Below, piece after piece: positions 24,064-32,322 of a stretch of DNA of 58,045 bases. The notes below the pieces were generated by a model. The model saw nothing but the letters and a program-made list of their open reading frames with translations. It did no database searches and was not told the DNA's origin. Both the position numbers and the translations under genes were made by a program. The number at the start of each line of letters is the position of its first letter. The first letter of the stretch is position 1. Source of the DNA: an uncultured Clostridium sp. (GTDB taxonomy: Bacteria > Bacillota > Clostridia > TANB77 > CAG-508); contig USEM01000007.1 in NCBI GenBank assembly GCA_900553695.1, positions 1 through 58,045 of the forward strand, given 5' to 3'.

Positions 24064-25602
24064 CTATTTTAAATATTTTTTTAAAATTATCATACCTAGT
24101 GTTACTATTTCGAAAACTATTACAATAGCATAACCACTTACATCTATACTTCCTGTTTTTGGTGTCGTATCTAGTTCTTTATCTACTGTTGGATTTTCAT
24201 TCAATTCATTACTATTGTTATTATCAGTTTTTTCACTTACTAAAGTATATAAACTAAAATGGTCTGTTTCAAATGTTGCATAATCTTTTCCTTCTATTGT
24301 TTCTACGTTAATATCATATCTTACTTTTGTTCCATCTTCGTTTATTCTATAAATAACTAATTTTTCTTTATCAAACTCTTCTGGAACTGGAATACTTATT
24401 TTTACTCTACCATTTGGTTGGATTTTAACTCCGTTTGATTTTAATGTTATGTCATATAACGTAAATTTATTTACTTTATTTCCTAATGTTGCCATTACGG
24501 TATTATATTTCTCACCATTCGTTATTGCGTTTACTTCTAAAGTAGTATCTTTAGGCACTACTTCTGTTGTAGAATCTAATTTGATGTTAGTATTAGAATC
24601 TACTTTAGCTACAATAGTCTCTTTTTCAGTTTCTTTTCTTATGATTATTAAGTCCCTTTCCGGCTCATTTTCTATACCATTGAAATAAAAATTAACTGTA
24701 TATATATCCTTAATATCTTTAAAATTTTCTGAACCTTTTACCAATTTAATTTCACAGTTTTTCGGAAAATCTTTGTCTTTTTCGCAGTATTTTTTTATCT
24801 CTTTTATTGCATAATCACTAGCGTCCCTATCTAAAACAGTGCTTGGAATGTTTATGTATGGAATTAAACTCAATCCTTTTGTAATTCTTAAATCATATAA
24901 GATACCATTCTTAAAAAATGCAATTGATGTTCCTTCCGTTCCATATGCTAAAAAATCTCTCCCTCCAGCTCCTGATGACACTTTTACGTATATACTTTCA
25001 TCGTTTATCATTTCATTGAATTGTTTTTCTGCTAATTCAAATATTCCTTTAGGCATTTCTGGATATTCTAATAAATTAATCTCTAAATTTGTTTTAGGAT
25101 CAAATTCAAAATTTTTTACAAACTTTTCATCATCTACATTAAATTTATTGGTATTACTATAGACCAAATCAATGTTTTTTGTATATTCATTATATCTTAT
25201 ATCAGTGTCAACATCATTAATGCATATTTCTGCTTTATGAAAATAATCTTCTCCAAGGTAGAAAAGTGCACAATTTGCAATTAATTTAATCTTATGTCCA
25301 TTTACTGTTAGTTCACTTAATTGTAAAGAATAGTTATGGAAAACATATCCTTCTTTCACTACATTACTTTTTATATTGTTCTCATCTAAAATGTTTTTAA
25401 TTTTTTCTAATACAATTTCCTCTGCTTTCTCATATTCTATTTCAGGAATATCAATATTCATAGTGTCAGGTATTTGGTCCATAATATTTTTTATATAGTC
25501 TTCGTCAACCTCTTTTGCTCTTACTTGGTTTATATTAAAAATTATTCCTAGCACTAATATTCCAAGTAATACTATTAGTACATTTCTTATTTTTGTTTTC
25601 AT
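24064..25602 (-). CDS. secreted cell-wall-anchored protein (TPKTG sortase signal)
   Basis: 512 residues. A signal peptide covers residues 1-29 (hydrophobic VLIVLLGILVLGIIF, cut expected near RAKE). The C-terminus has a sortase-type signal: TPKTG, a hydrophobic stretch and KKYLK. Just before it is a beta-rich domain ending YATFETDHFSLYTLVSE, a type often found at the C-terminus of clostridial surface proteins. The large central part (30-330) is not recognised. The anchoring motif is TPKTG rather than LPXTG. It is divergent from the XRE regulator at 25857-26228, whose candidate operator covers this gene's promoter. Confidence 0.8.
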   Translation of the reverse strand: MKTKIRNVLIVLLGILVLGIIFNINQVRAKEVDEDYIKNIMDQIPDTMNIDIPEIEYEKAEEIVLEKIKNILDENNIKSNVVKEGYVFHNYSLQLSELTVNGHKIKLIANCALFYLGEDYFHKAEICINDVDTDIRYNEYTKNIDLVYSNTNKFNVDDEKFVKNFEFDPKTNLEINLLEYPEMPKGIFELAEKQFNEMINDESIYVKVSSGAGGRDFLAYGTEGTSIAFFKNGILYDLRITKGLSLIPYINIPSTVLDRDASDYAIKEIKKYCEKDKDFPKNCEIKLVKGSENFKDIKDIYTVNFYFNGIENEPERDLIIIRKETEKETIVAKVDSNTNIKLDSTTEVVPKDTTLEVNAITNGEKYNTVMATLGNKVNKFTLYDITLKSNGVKIQPNGRVKISIPVPEEFDKEKLVIYRINEDGTKVRYDINVETIEGKDYATFETDHFSLYTLVSEKTDNNNSNELNENPTVDKELDTTPKTGSIDVSGYAIVIVFEIVTLGMIILKKYLK

Positions 25603-25724
25603 TTTTCTTTGTATAATTATTGAAAATTATACTCTCCTTTCTTTCTAATTTTTTTAATTTTATTAAGTTTATTAACTTCTCCCTCCTTCCTACTTATTTT
25701 CATCATATCTCTGTATTTGTATAG

Positions 25725-25776
25725 TACACAAAGATTTATGTGTAAAAAGCATATCACATATTGGTATTTTTTACAA
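25725..25776 (-). promoter_or_regulatory. promoter of the surface protein gene with a palindromic operator candidate
   Basis: On the minus strand: TTGTAA (25776-25771), 17-base spacer, TATGCT (25753-25748). The palindrome TACACA-(8)-TGTGTA at 25725-25744 lies across the predicted start site. A divergent XRE-family regulator gene starts at 25857, so the palindrome is a reasonable operator candidate. Confidence 0.45.
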
Positions 25777-25856
25777 GTATTTCTCATATAATATATTAAT
25801 ATTTCTCCTTATTTTTATGAGTAATTTTTGTATAATTTTCTTGGAGGCAAGTTTTT

Positions 25857-26228
25857 ATGAATGATGAGAGAGTTATTAAACAACTTACTAATTTAAAAAC
25901 ACTTAGAAAGTCAAAAAAAATAACCCAATTGAAGCTTTCTATGGATTTAGGTGTTTCTCAGGAATTAATTTCTAGGTATGAAAAAGGGAGTTCTTTTCCT
26001 CAGCCTCAAATGTTAATTACTTTAGCAAATTATTTTAATTGCTCAGTAGATTATCTTTTAGGTTTGACTGATGTGACTACACCAACAAAATATTTAGTAG
26101 CAAAAAATATTTCTGTTGACGAAGCAGAAATATTGAATAAATACAATTTGTTATCTAGCGAGGATAAAAAATGTTTGAAAAAATTCTTGACTTTTCTATT
26201 AACTAATAAAAATGAAGAATCTAGCTAA
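25857..26228 (+). CDS. XRE-family HTH transcriptional regulator
   Basis: 123 residues. The N-terminal Cro/C1-type HTH (about 9-66) reads LRKSKKITQLKLSMDLGVSQ and continues through YEKGSSFPQPQMLITLANYF and VDYLLGLTD, the classic XRE layout. The C-terminal 50 residues are helical (SVDEAEILNKYNLLSSEDKK). GGAGG lies nine bases before the ATG. It ends at its own terminator, whose stem includes the stop codon. It may control the divergent surface protein or the ASCH/PIN genes on its other side. Confidence 0.92.
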   Translation: MNDERVIKQLTNLKTLRKSKKITQLKLSMDLGVSQELISRYEKGSSFPQPQMLITLANYFNCSVDYLLGLTDVTTPTKYLVAKNISVDEAEILNKYNLLSSEDKKCLKKFLTFLLTNKNEESS

Positions 26229-26252
26229 CACTGTATTGTGATAGTTAGATTC
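26217..26252 (+). terminator. terminator of the XRE gene
   Basis: AGAATCTAGCTAACAC (26217-26232) pairs with GTGATAGTTAGATTCT (about 26237-26252) with minor mismatches. The T run afterwards is interrupted (TCTTCATTT). Confidence 0.6.
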
Positions 26253-26321
26253 TTCTTCATTTACATTAGCATCGATAGCAATTATATTAATTTATCTTGA
26301 AGGATTTTTAACGCTTCTAAA

Positions 26322-26690
26322 TTATACATAAATAAAAGATTGTGGTGCATTTTTGATACCCATGTATGATAGTTCTAATGGTTCATCATATTTTTTTATA
26401 TTGTATAATTTATAAGCAATTGCCTTGTTTTTACCCCTATAATACTTATTAAAAAATTCAAAATTTATTCCTGATTCATCTTTCGTTTTTTCCCATATTT
26501 TCTGTGGAGAGTCCTCCAAAATTGCCTCAACATTTGCTTCGCCTACAATTTTTTTTACAGGATTTGTACAATATATAATTAATTTATCTACATTCTCTTT
26601 ACATCTTATTTTTCTATATTCATACTTTTTACTTCCATTAAAAATATTTATTACATGTTCTGGATTAATTGATATCAGTATTTTACACAT
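26322..26690 (-). CDS. ASCH (PUA-like) domain protein
   Basis: 122-residue single-domain protein. It has the ASCH opening ILISINPEHVINIFNGSKKY followed by EYRKIRC, then strands IIYCTNPVKKIVGEANVEAI and a helix before the last strands. ASCH domains are PUA-like folds thought to bind RNA; some members are amidohydrolases acting on N4-acetylcytidine. The Lys and Glu in GSKKYEYRK match the conserved motif. It is followed on the same strand, 72 bases upstream, by the PIN-GNAT-ASCH fusion, so the two may be linked functionally. AAGGAG precedes the ATG. Confidence 0.8.
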   Translation of the reverse strand: MCKILISINPEHVINIFNGSKKYEYRKIRCKENVDKLIIYCTNPVKKIVGEANVEAILEDSPQKIWEKTKDESGINFEFFNKYYRGKNKAIAYKLYNIKKYDEPLELSYMGIKNAPQSFIYV

Positions 26691-26762
26691 ATTTTTCTCC
26701 TTCGTTTCTATTTATAATATTACATTATAGCAAATTACACTTTTTTTGTAAATATTTTTTTA

Positions 26763-28247
26763 TTAGCTTATCTCTATTTTAGAATAATCTTTTTTTGAAT
26801 AATTTAAAATATCTACTATACTTTTATTTTCAATACTTCTTGGGCTTTGGATATTCCCTTTTATGATTCCTGTTTTTTTTAAATATTCTAAATCTATTGG
26901 TTTTTCAAATGTAATATAATGTTTAAATAATATTACTAGGCTTTCTTTTCTTGATATTTTTTCTAATTCTTCTCTAGTATAGGCAGTTCTTTTTCTAACT
27001 AATTGATAAATTTCTTCCTTTGTTTTAAAACTTGTAAATACCGCGTCCACTACTCCCAAAGTTGTAATAGCCTTTTTGTCATGAGAAGCATAAAACAGTA
27101 AAATATCTCCAGCCTTAAATTTTTTTATTTTGGCATTAGATATAAAAGCTTTTTTTATTGCATTCGAAGATGTATTTAAAGCAGTATAATCTCTAAATTC
27201 TATTTGCAATTCTTGTTCTGCCTCTGGAAATAATAATTTATGATACCTTGGTCTAATAGGTAAAACAAATATATTTTGTGTAGTAATTTTAACAAACGGA
27301 TAAAACTCTTTTGTTTTTAAATCTCTTACAAGGACCAATTCTTTTTGATTTTGTCCTCGTCCATTTTTTGTGTTTTTGTATGTGTATTCCTTAAAACCAT
27401 ATTCTTTAAATAGATCAATAAGAAAATTTTGATTTGGAAATACCGTTACATATATCTCACTTACCTCTTCTTCTATTGCTTTACTAATTATTATTTTTAT
27501 AAAGGTTTCGCCTATTCTTTTTCCCGTATCAACAACCTTAAAAGTTGAAATTTTAAGTCTAGTAGCCGGTTTAAACGGCTTATCAAAATCATCATATTTT
27601 TCATTTAGTTCTTCCTTTTTTAGCATCAAAAATGAAGTTATTCCATTTTTTTCATTTCTAGTTACATATGCTTTTGCTTCTGCTTCTTGTTTTCTTTGAA
27701 ACCAACCATTAAACTTATCATAGTCTTCTCTTAAACTATCAAAAAACTTATCTTCTAGCTCTATTTTATACAAAAATTCTTCTTTGATAAAAATTGGTAT
27801 ATCATTTGTTGATTTTATTTCCTCTTTAAAATGCTCTAAGGCTTCTTGTATCCCAAAAACTTTATCTCCCAAGCCTATTTTTACACTTTTTCTTTTCAAC
27901 CTTATATCATTAGTTATTAAGAAAGAAGCACAATTCTGTTTTATTGCATATAAAAGTTCATTATCAACTTTATCATTTTCGTTACTAAATCCCGCTAATA
28001 TTTGAAATTCTTCTGTAGCAAGAGGTGGATCCTCTATTTTTTTATAGATTCCAATCTTTGATTGAAAAATGTCTCTTTTTCTTTTATCTTTTATTTTTAA
28101 TGATTCTATAATTGATTTTGGATGAATTACTATTTTATATTCCGAAGAATCATATAATCTTCTTGTAAGCTCTGCAACATCTTTATTTACAATATTATCA
28201 TCTTCTAAGTATATTAACATATTAGTATCTAACAAAATCTTCTGCAA
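26763..28247 (-). CDS. PIN nuclease - GNAT acetyltransferase - ASCH/EVE-like fusion
   Basis: 494 residues with three apparent modules. Residues 1-145 look like a PIN ribonuclease: ILLDTNMLIY with D7, an acidic DKVDNELL, and FLITNDIRLKRKS. Residues about 175-320 look like a GNAT fold (KAYVTRNEKNGITSFLML, IGETFIKIIISKAIEEEVSE, LIDLFKEYGFKEYTY). Residues about 335-490 look like a PUA-like ASCH/EVE domain (KKFKAGDILLFYASHDKKA, LGVVDAVFTSF). PIN and GNAT proteins are common tRNA-targeting toxins, and ASCH/EVE domains read modified nucleic acid. The start is TTG 28247 with GGAGG upstream. Domain boundaries are by eye. Confidence 0.72.
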   Translation of the reverse strand: MQKILLDTNMLIYLEDDNIVNKDVAELTRRLYDSSEYKIVIHPKSIIESLKIKDKRKRDIFQSKIGIYKKIEDPPLATEEFQILAGFSNENDKVDNELLYAIKQNCASFLITNDIRLKRKSVKIGLGDKVFGIQEALEHFKEEIKSTNDIPIFIKEEFLYKIELEDKFFDSLREDYDKFNGWFQRKQEAEAKAYVTRNEKNGITSFLMLKKEELNEKYDDFDKPFKPATRLKISTFKVVDTGKRIGETFIKIIISKAIEEEVSEIYVTVFPNQNFLIDLFKEYGFKEYTYKNTKNGRGQNQKELVLVRDLKTKEFYPFVKITTQNIFVLPIRPRYHKLLFPEAEQELQIEFRDYTALNTSSNAIKKAFISNAKIKKFKAGDILLFYASHDKKAITTLGVVDAVFTSFKTKEEIYQLVRKRTAYTREELEKISRKESLVILFKHYITFEKPIDLEYLKKTGIIKGNIQSPRSIENKSIVDILNYSKKDYSKIEIS

Positions 28248-28333
28248 TATATTAACCTCCTAACTTTTACCATTATATTTTATGTTTTTCTAAAAGTCAA
28301 TACTTTTTCGAAAATTTGTTTTTATTTAGTTTA

Positions 28334-28363
28334 AAAGGATACTTGGTTCCTCAAGTATCCTTT
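28334..28363. terminator. terminator of the nuclease operon
   Basis: AAAGGATACTTG (28334-28345) pairs with CAAGTATCCTTT (28352-28363) around a six-base loop, with TTTTAAACT on the minus strand. Confidence 0.7.
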
Positions 28364-28706
28364 ATTCCCTATAATTATCTATATCCAACTCCCCCTCAAA
28401 GTTTTTATCTGTCAGTTCTTCATCTATTTCATATCTTCCATTTTTATATCTTAATATAAAGCCTTCACTTACAACTTTCCTTATTTCGTCTGGCAAATCA
28501 GTTGCCTCAAAAACTTTTCTTTCTCCAAATTTGGTTAAATATATTTTGTCTGGGTTTGCATTTAATACGTAATATAGTTCATCTTCCCTTGTTTTAGTAT
28601 TTGTTTTGCTTAATGAATTTGATAATTCCTGTAAAAAGTTTGTTGTTTCATTGCTTTTGTATCTGTTTTTTATATTGTTAAATAAATTTAGTCTCAGATT
28701 TCTCAT
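28362..28706 (-). CDS. hypothetical protein
   Basis: 114-residue charged protein, not recognised. The N-terminal third is helical and basic; the middle has a DKIYLTKFGERKVFEATDLP segment and the tail is acidic (DEELTDKNFEGELDIDNYRE). There is no signal peptide or membrane segment. It starts five bases after the nuclease stop, so it is likely cotranscribed and might be its partner or inhibitor, which is only a guess. The ATG at 28706 is directly abutted by AAAGGAG, closer than usual, so a non-ATG start a few codons downstream is possible. Confidence 0.65.
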   Translation of the reverse strand: MRNLRLNLFNNIKNRYKSNETTNFLQELSNSLSKTNTKTREDELYYVLNANPDKIYLTKFGERKVFEATDLPDEIRKVVSEGFILRYKNGRYEIDEELTDKNFEGELDIDNYRE

Positions 28707-28711
28707 CTCCT

Positions 28712-29446
28712 TTAATTTAAAGTGCTTTCTCCATTTTTATAATTTATATCTATCCCTGGTTGAACATTATAAACATATACATTGAAGCATATGCCTTCTC
28801 CCTTATCTTCTACAGATTGTGCTTCTATTTCTACTCCGTTTGCAACTAAATTGTCATTTTCAAATATTGGTGTTACTCTGTATAGAACATGATTTTTTGT
28901 TGTTCTTACATATTCTGCAACCATATTTTCAAATGGAAGCATTCCCTGAACATTCATATACCTTGTACCTGTTATTAAGTTTTTTTCATTTGCGTTTTCT
29001 GCTGTTAGTTGATAACCTATTAAATGACAGCGGTTATATAGGTATTTACCTTCAACAATATCATATTTTGCAGTTTGCCAACCTGATGGTTTTACACTGT
29101 TTATTGCTCCTCTTTCTTCTGTTGGCATTGTCTCCATACCTACCTTTGCAAATGCAGTACCACATCTTCCTAAATAATCTAATGGGCTATAATCTTCAAA
29201 TGTATCTCTTGCAAAGTCTTTTTCATTAAAGTCTGGTTTGTTATCGTTTAAAACAACATATGGTTCATTTTCAAATTTTGGAATTGTGGTTAAGTCAAAA
29301 GACGCTGTATAATTGATTTTGTTATACGCATTAGAACTATTAAGTAGACCCTCTAAATCTATATTAAAATATGTTGCAATACCTAGAAATAAAGCTATTG
29401 CTAAGGTTAATAATATTTTTGAGAAATTTGTTTTATTCTTTTTCAT
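28712..29446 (-). CDS. membrane-anchored or secreted DNA/RNA non-specific endonuclease
   Basis: 244 residues. An N-terminal hydrophobic segment (about 7-25) is a signal or anchor. The beta-beta-alpha-metal nuclease core has YNRCHLIGYQLT followed by ANEKNLITGTRYMN, the arrangement of the streptococcal/bacillus DNA-entry-nuclease type (His as general base, Asn as metal ligand). The ATG at 29446 is chosen because of GGAGTGAACAT; an upstream frame extension lacks a ribosome site. Roles in such families are extracellular DNA degradation or DNA uptake. A short hypothetical gene follows directly. Confidence 0.88.
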   Translation of the reverse strand: MKKNKTNFSKILLTLAIALFLGIATYFNIDLEGLLNSSNAYNKINYTASFDLTTIPKFENEPYVVLNDNKPDFNEKDFARDTFEDYSPLDYLGRCGTAFAKVGMETMPTEERGAINSVKPSGWQTAKYDIVEGKYLYNRCHLIGYQLTAENANEKNLITGTRYMNVQGMLPFENMVAEYVRTTKNHVLYRVTPIFENDNLVANGVEIEAQSVEDKGEGICFNVYVYNVQPGIDINYKNGESTLN

Positions 29447-29520
29447 ATGTTCACTCCATTTGCCCAGTATTATATCATGAAATTTGCTATCTTCAAGATT
29501 TTTTGCAAAATTTATAAAAA

Positions 29521-29539
29521 ACACCCACATTTTGGGTGC
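29521..29539 (-). terminator. terminator of the Ca2+ ATPase gene
   Basis: The stem pairs ACACCC (29521-29526) with GGGTGC (29534-29539), extended by A/T pairs. TTTTTT follows on the minus strand. Confidence 0.7.
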
Positions 29540-29545
29540 TTTTTG

Positions 29546-32181
29546 TTATGATTTTTCCATTGCTTGTTTTTTAGGGTATACTACTTTTCCAAATTTAAAG
29601 CCATTTATAGCTTTTTGTATTTCTACTAAAACTATTGGTAAGAATGAGATTATGCCTACACAAAACCATTGTTTAGCAGTTAATGGTACACTATCAAATA
29701 TTTGTGCAAGTTTTGGTTGTAGGATTACCACTGCTTGCAATATTAAGCCTATTACCACTGCTCCAATTAGATACACGTTGTTTAATATTCCTGTTTTGAA
29801 TATAGATTCCTCACTTTTTATATTGAAGCTATGCATTAATTCTAGTGCACTTAGTGCGAAAAATGCCATTGTTCTTCCTGTTCTTAAACCATAAAGCTTG
29901 TTCCCTAAAGCAAATGTAAATAACGTTATTGTTCCTATCATTATACCTTCTATAACTATTTTGCCCCATAGTCCTCCTGCAAATATGCTTTCATTTACCT
30001 TTTTAGGCTTTTTATTCATTATGCCTTCTTCCATTGGTTCTAGTCCTAGAGCTATACTTGGCAGAGAGTCTGTAACGAAGTTTATCCATAGTAACTGTAT
30101 TGCTAAAAGTGGTGTATCAAAACCTAACACAAGTCCCATAAACATTGTTACTATTTCCCCTACATTTGTGGATATTGAGAAATGTACAGATTTCTTTATA
30201 TTATCATATATATGCCTTCCTTCTTTTACAGCTTCTATAATTGTTACAAAATTATCATCTGTTAATATCATATCAGCCGCATTTTTTGCAACATCTGTTC
30301 CTGTATCTCCCATTGCAATTCCTATATCAGCATTTTTTAGTGCTGGTGCATCATTTACACCGATCTCCTGTCATTGCTACAACATTTCCCTGGCTTCTAA
30401 ATGCTTTTACTATCCTTACTTTATGCTCTGGCGATACTCTTGCAAATACTGAGTATTTCATTATGTTTTTTTCTAGTTTCTCATCTGATATTTTATCTAG
30501 TTCCTGTCCAGTAATTGCTACATCTCCAAACTTTAATATACCAAGCTTTTCAGCTATTGCTTTTGCTGTTAAAATATGGTCACCTGTAATCATTACAGTT
30601 TTTATTCCTGCTCGTTTACATTCAGCAATTGCATTCTTTACGCCTTCTCGTGGTGGATCTATCATTCCTATAAGCCCACAAAATGTTAAATTATTTTCTA
30701 AACTTGTATCTATTTTTTGTGGCAAAATATCTATATCCTTATATGCAACTGCAATTACTCTTAATGCCATCATTGCCATTTGCTCGTTTTGTTTTACTAT
30801 GTAAGAAACCTCACTTGGTGTTAACTTCTTTTCCCCATTTTGCGTACTATAATAATTGCATCTTTTTATTAGCACATCTGGAGCACCTTTTGTAATAATT
30901 CTATATTTATTTCCTATCTTGTGAATTGTTGTCATCATTTTTCTTTCTGAGCTAAATGGAATATCATTTATTCTTGGCATTTCATTATATAAATCTGTTT
31001 TTGTGTTTCCTAAGTTCTGTGCTGCCTGAACTATTGCTTTTTCAGTTGCCTCTCCTTCTATTTGTCCGTTTTGAGTTGTACAGTCTGTACACATTGCACC
31101 AAGCTTTAAGAGTTGTTCTTGACTTCCATTTTCCAACGTGAATATTTTTGTAACTTGCATTTTATTTTGTGTAAGTGTTCCTGTTTTATCTGATGCAATA
31201 ACAGTACTACTTCCAAGTGTTTCTACTGCTGGAAGTCTTCTTATTATACTATTTTTCCTTGCCATTCTTGTAATTCCAATTGATAACACTATTGTAACAA
31301 CTGTTGGTAATCCCTCTGGAATTGCAGCAACCGCTAGTCCTACTGATGCCATAAATATTTCCATTACTGGTATATGTCTTGCAAGTCCTATTAAAAATAC
31401 TAATGCACAAATTGCAAGTGCTGTTACTCCAAGCTTTTTGCCTACATCTCCGTAGTCTTTTTTGCAGAGGTGTTTCTGGTGCTTCATCTGTTATAATCAT
31501 TTGAGCAATTTTTCCTACCTTTGTATTCATCCCTGTTTCTGTAACTATTCCTTCTGCATGTCCGCTAACTGCTATTGTTGTTGAAAAACTCAAGTTTTCC
31601 ATGTCTCCTAAATTTGAATTTTCATTTATTATTTTTTCTGCATTCTTTTCAACTGGTATGGTTTCTCCTGTAAGTGCAGATTCTTCAACCTTAAAATTAT
31701 ATGCATTTATTAATCTTACATCTGCTGGCACATAGTTACCTGCTTCTATGTATACTATATCCCCTGGCACTAATTCTTCGCTTGCGATTAATCGCGATTG
31801 GCCATTTCTTTTAACTTTTGCTTGAGGGCTTGATAATTTTTGAAGTGCTTCTATTGATTTTTCAGCCTTGCTCTCCTGTATTACTCCCATAATGGCATTT
31901 AAGATTACTATTCCAGCAATTATAATTGAATCTATATAATCATTGCTATGCTCAAAATATGAAATACCTGCTGATATTCCGGCACTTATCAGTAATATTA
32001 TTATCATAAAATCATTAAATTGCCTTAAAAATCTTACAATTATGCTTGTCTTTTTTGCCTCATTTAATTTATTTTTACCAAACTGTTCCTGCCTTTTCTT
32101 CGCCTCTTCATCTGTTAAACCTGTTTCAATATTTGTCTTTAGTTTTCTTGAAACATCTTGTACATTTAAAGCACACCACAT
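29546..32181 (-). CDS. calcium-transporting P-type ATPase, full length via two CGG +1 recodings
   Basis: P2-type (SERCA/PMCA-like) cation pump. In order it has an N-terminal cation-ATPase region, LTGETIPVEK, helix-four AAIPEGLPTVV, DKTGTLTQNKM, the hinge motif, MGDTGTDVAKNAADMILTDD and C-terminal helices. The frame is split at CGG 31452-31450 and CGG 30362-30360. Skipping the C restores QKRL-GDVGKKLG at the first and TGD-GVNDAPALKNADIGIA at the second, for 877 residues, normal for the family. Because the second site lies in the invariant hinge, function requires the shift. AAGGAG lies before the ATG at 32181. Ca2+ export is the likely role, although other divalent ions cannot be excluded. Confidence 0.85.
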
Positions 32182-32322
32182 AAAATTCCACTCCTTTGTA
32201 ATTTATATATTAAATTCTATTCAGTGATTTTGTTTTTATGCAAAGATTTTTTCTCTTTTTCTCTTTATTTTTCCTCATTTTTGTTATATAATATTATGTA
32301 ATTTGTTTATAGAGGTGAATTT

